A stretch of 7,297 nt of DNA from an uncultured SAR86 cluster bacterium (GTDB lineage Bacteria > Pseudomonadota > Gammaproteobacteria > Magnimaribacterales > D2472). Under the pieces are notes generated by a model. It saw only the letters and a program-made list of their open reading frames with translations, was not told where the DNA came from and made no database searches. The stretch is taken from NCBI GenBank assembly GCA_938075575.1, contig CALJHI010000092.1:1-7297 (forward strand). The letters are read 5' to 3'. The position numbers and the translations under genes are program-made. Shown here piece by piece: positions 6,453 to 7,297 of this stretch (positions are counted from its first letter, which is position 1; every line of letters starts with the position of its first letter).

Positions 6453-7098
6453 TATTATTACTATTGATGGACCTTCGGCATCTGGAAAAGGATCTCTTAC
6501 CAGAAGCATTGCAGATAATTTGTCTTTTGACGTTCTTGATAGTGGACTTCTTTATAGAGCATATGCGTATTTGTATGAAAAAGGTGTTCAAACTTCGGAA
6601 ATTGCTTCATATATAAAAAATTTATCATTTCAATTTAATCTTAATGATGTCCATGTTTATGATAATAAAGAAGAAATTACAACAACATTAAGATCAGAAA
6701 AAATTGCTCAAGTTGCTTCCACTTTAAGTTCTATAAAAGAAACAAGGAAGAATCTTTTAGAAATTCAAAGATCATTTTATGATGGCCATGGTCTGGTTGC
6801 TGATGGAAGGGATATGGGAACCGTTGTATTCCCAAAAGCTAAGTTAAAAATTTTCTTAACTGCTTCCAGTGAGGTTAGGGCAAAAAGAAGGCATATAGAG
6901 TTGCAGAATCGTGGCCAAGAAGTTAATATGCGCGATCTGATAGAAGATATTGAAGAGAGGGATTTAAGAGATAGAACTAGAACATTATCTCCTTTGATCC
7001 CAGCAGAAGATTCAGTAGTAATTGATTCTTCAACAATGTCTCTAGATGAAGTATTGAGTTTTACTAAAAAGCTCGCAAAAAAGGAATTTGATAAATGA
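6445..7098 (+). CDS. cmk: Cytidylate kinase
   Basis: Cmk phosphorylates CMP and dCMP with ATP, recycling pyrimidine nucleotides for RNA, DNA and lipid precursors. The 217-residue protein is close to E. coli Cmk (227). It shows the Walker A loop GPSASGKGS (9-17) and the CMP-binding DSGLLYR (32-38). Arg83 lies in LRSE, DGRDMGTVVFP spans 120-130, and the arginine-rich LID region RDLRDRTR spans 172-179, followed by LSPLIPAEDS. The chosen ATG puts the Walker A loop at the expected N-terminal position. The frame is open further upstream to a GTG at 6373, but those 24 residues are only aroA read in another frame. The start overlaps the aroA stop by 8 bases, and the TGA overlaps the rpsA start as ATGA. 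The cmk-rpsA pairing is widespread in proteobacteria. No key residue is missing. Confidence 0.97.
   Translation: MDNIITIDGPSASGKGSLTRSIADNLSFDVLDSGLLYRAYAYLYEKGVQTSEIASYIKNLSFQFNLNDVHVYDNKEEITTTLRSEKIAQVASTLSSIKETRKNLLEIQRSFYDGHGLVADGRDMGTVVFPKAKLKIFLTASSEVRAKRRHIELQNRGQEVNMRDLIEDIEERDLRDRTRTLSPLIPAEDSVVIDSSTMSLDEVLSFTKKLAKKEFDK
7081..7085 (+). promoter_or_regulatory. Ribosome binding site of rpsA inside the cmk 3' end
   Basis: AAGGA lies 9 bases before the rpsA ATG at 7095 and is formed by the Lys-Glu codons near the Cmk C-terminus. It is a good match to the anti-Shine-Dalgarno sequence. E. coli rpsA, by contrast, starts behind a structured leader without a canonical site. Confidence 0.6.
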
Positions 7099-7297
7099 CA
7101 GAATCATTCTCAGCTTTACTTGATGAAAGTTTAAGCACACTTGATATGCAACCTGGTTCAATTGTTTCTGGGGTTGTGTTGGATGTTGATAATGACTGGG
7201 TAACAGTCCATGTCGGCTTAAAATCAGAAGGAGTTGTATCTCTTGATGAGTTTAGAAACAATGAAGGCGAAGTAAATATCGCTGTTGGTGATGAGGT
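7095..7297 (+). CDS. rpsA: 30S ribosomal protein S1, N-terminal part (3' truncated by window edge)
   Basis: S1 (bS1) is the large multi-OB-fold mRNA-binding protein of the small subunit that helps load and unfold messages. Only 67 full codons plus two bases are present. They begin MTESFSALLDESL, matching the N-terminal segment that anchors S1 to protein S2 on the 30S subunit. The first S1 repeat then begins with PGSIVSGVV (20-28), continues with VGLKSEG (40-46), and reaches GDE at the window edge; these positions align well with E. coli S1. The ATG overlaps the cmk stop by 4 bases (ATGA), leaving no intergenic leader, which is unusual for a gene known in E. coli to be autoregulated through its leader. 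The number of S1 repeats cannot be seen here. Confidence 0.96.
   Translation, partial: MTESFSALLDESLSTLDMQPGSIVSGVVLDVDNDWVTVHVGLKSEGVVSLDEFRNNEGEVNIAVGDE

Noticed and set aside
6527..6556. TTGACG with TTTATA 18 bases downstream in cmk, a possible rpsA promoter
   Set aside because: The -10 matches only 3 of 6 positions and it lies over 500 bases from rpsA; not better than background.
7077..7083. A AAA AAG slippery heptamer in the correct phase for -1 frameshifting near the end of cmk
   Set aside because: The -1 frame is the rpsA frame but meets TGA at 7089-7091 before the rpsA ATG, so slippage would only swap a few terminal residues. The run is explained by Lys codons that double as the rpsA ribosome site.
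302..7261. Minus-strand open frames (for example 302-544, 743-991, 1882-2088, 4365-4604, 5306-5614, 7064-7261) and the out-of-frame plus-strand frame 4547-4729
   Set aside because: All lie opposite or inside well-identified conserved genes, are short and show no recognisable domain; they are shadows.
1..7297. Mobile element, CRISPR, phage, defence or novel accessory system
   Set aside because: Every base except 2117-2121 belongs to a recognised housekeeping gene; no direct repeats, integrase or transposase sequence is visible.

Overview
The window is one densely packed plus-strand gene run: gyrA (3' part) - serC - pheA - hisC - tyrA - aroA - cmk - rpsA (5' part). This order matches the mixed-function aromatic 'supraoperon' known from Pseudomonas-like Gammaproteobacteria. 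In Escherichia coli only serC-aroA and cmk-rpsA remain close together, and gyrA lies apart. Protein motifs agree with a gammaproteobacterium: the GyrA pinwheel, a PheA with an N-terminal AroQ chorismate mutase, and an RpsA N-terminus close to that of E. coli. The DNA is very AT-rich by eye (about one third G+C, not computed), arginine is mostly AGA/AGG, and almost no base is non-coding. These traits suggest a streamlined, low-GC marine lineage such as SAR86. That placement is inference from composition and gene order only.

Layout: 1-1040 is the C-terminal part of DNA gyrase subunit A, with the end of the core and the whole DNA-wrapping pinwheel. 1037-2116 is serC (serine and pyridoxal phosphate synthesis). 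2122-3207 is pheA (chorismate to phenylpyruvate). 3204-4304 is hisC (histidinol-phosphate or aromatic aminotransferase). 4297-5139 is tyrA (prephenate dehydrogenase). 5136-6452 is aroA (EPSP synthase). 6445-7098 is cmk (CMP kinase). 7095-7297 is the start of rpsA (ribosomal protein S1). There is no stretch without a gene. The only intergenic DNA is 5 bases, 2117-2121, between serC and pheA. The other six junctions overlap by 4 or 8 bases. I see no RNA gene, mobile element, CRISPR array, convincing terminator or minus-strand gene.

How the genes work together: AroA makes EPSP, the precursor of chorismate. PheA and TyrA split chorismate/prephenate towards phenylalanine and tyrosine. A HisC-type aminotransferase in this position can supply the final transamination as well as the histidine step. 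SerC, Cmk and the flanking gyrA and rpsA tie this to serine/B6 synthesis, pyrimidine nucleotide supply, DNA topology and translation. With no room for internal leaders, the run is probably co-transcribed and translationally coupled.

The window is essentially a conserved housekeeping cluster and I find no undescribed system in it. The points worth a second look are the loss of the rpsA leader, a separate tyrA/aroA pair with a TTG start inside a TTGA overlap, class-II-like AroA motifs, altered HisC motifs, a short GyrA acidic tail and the extreme compaction.
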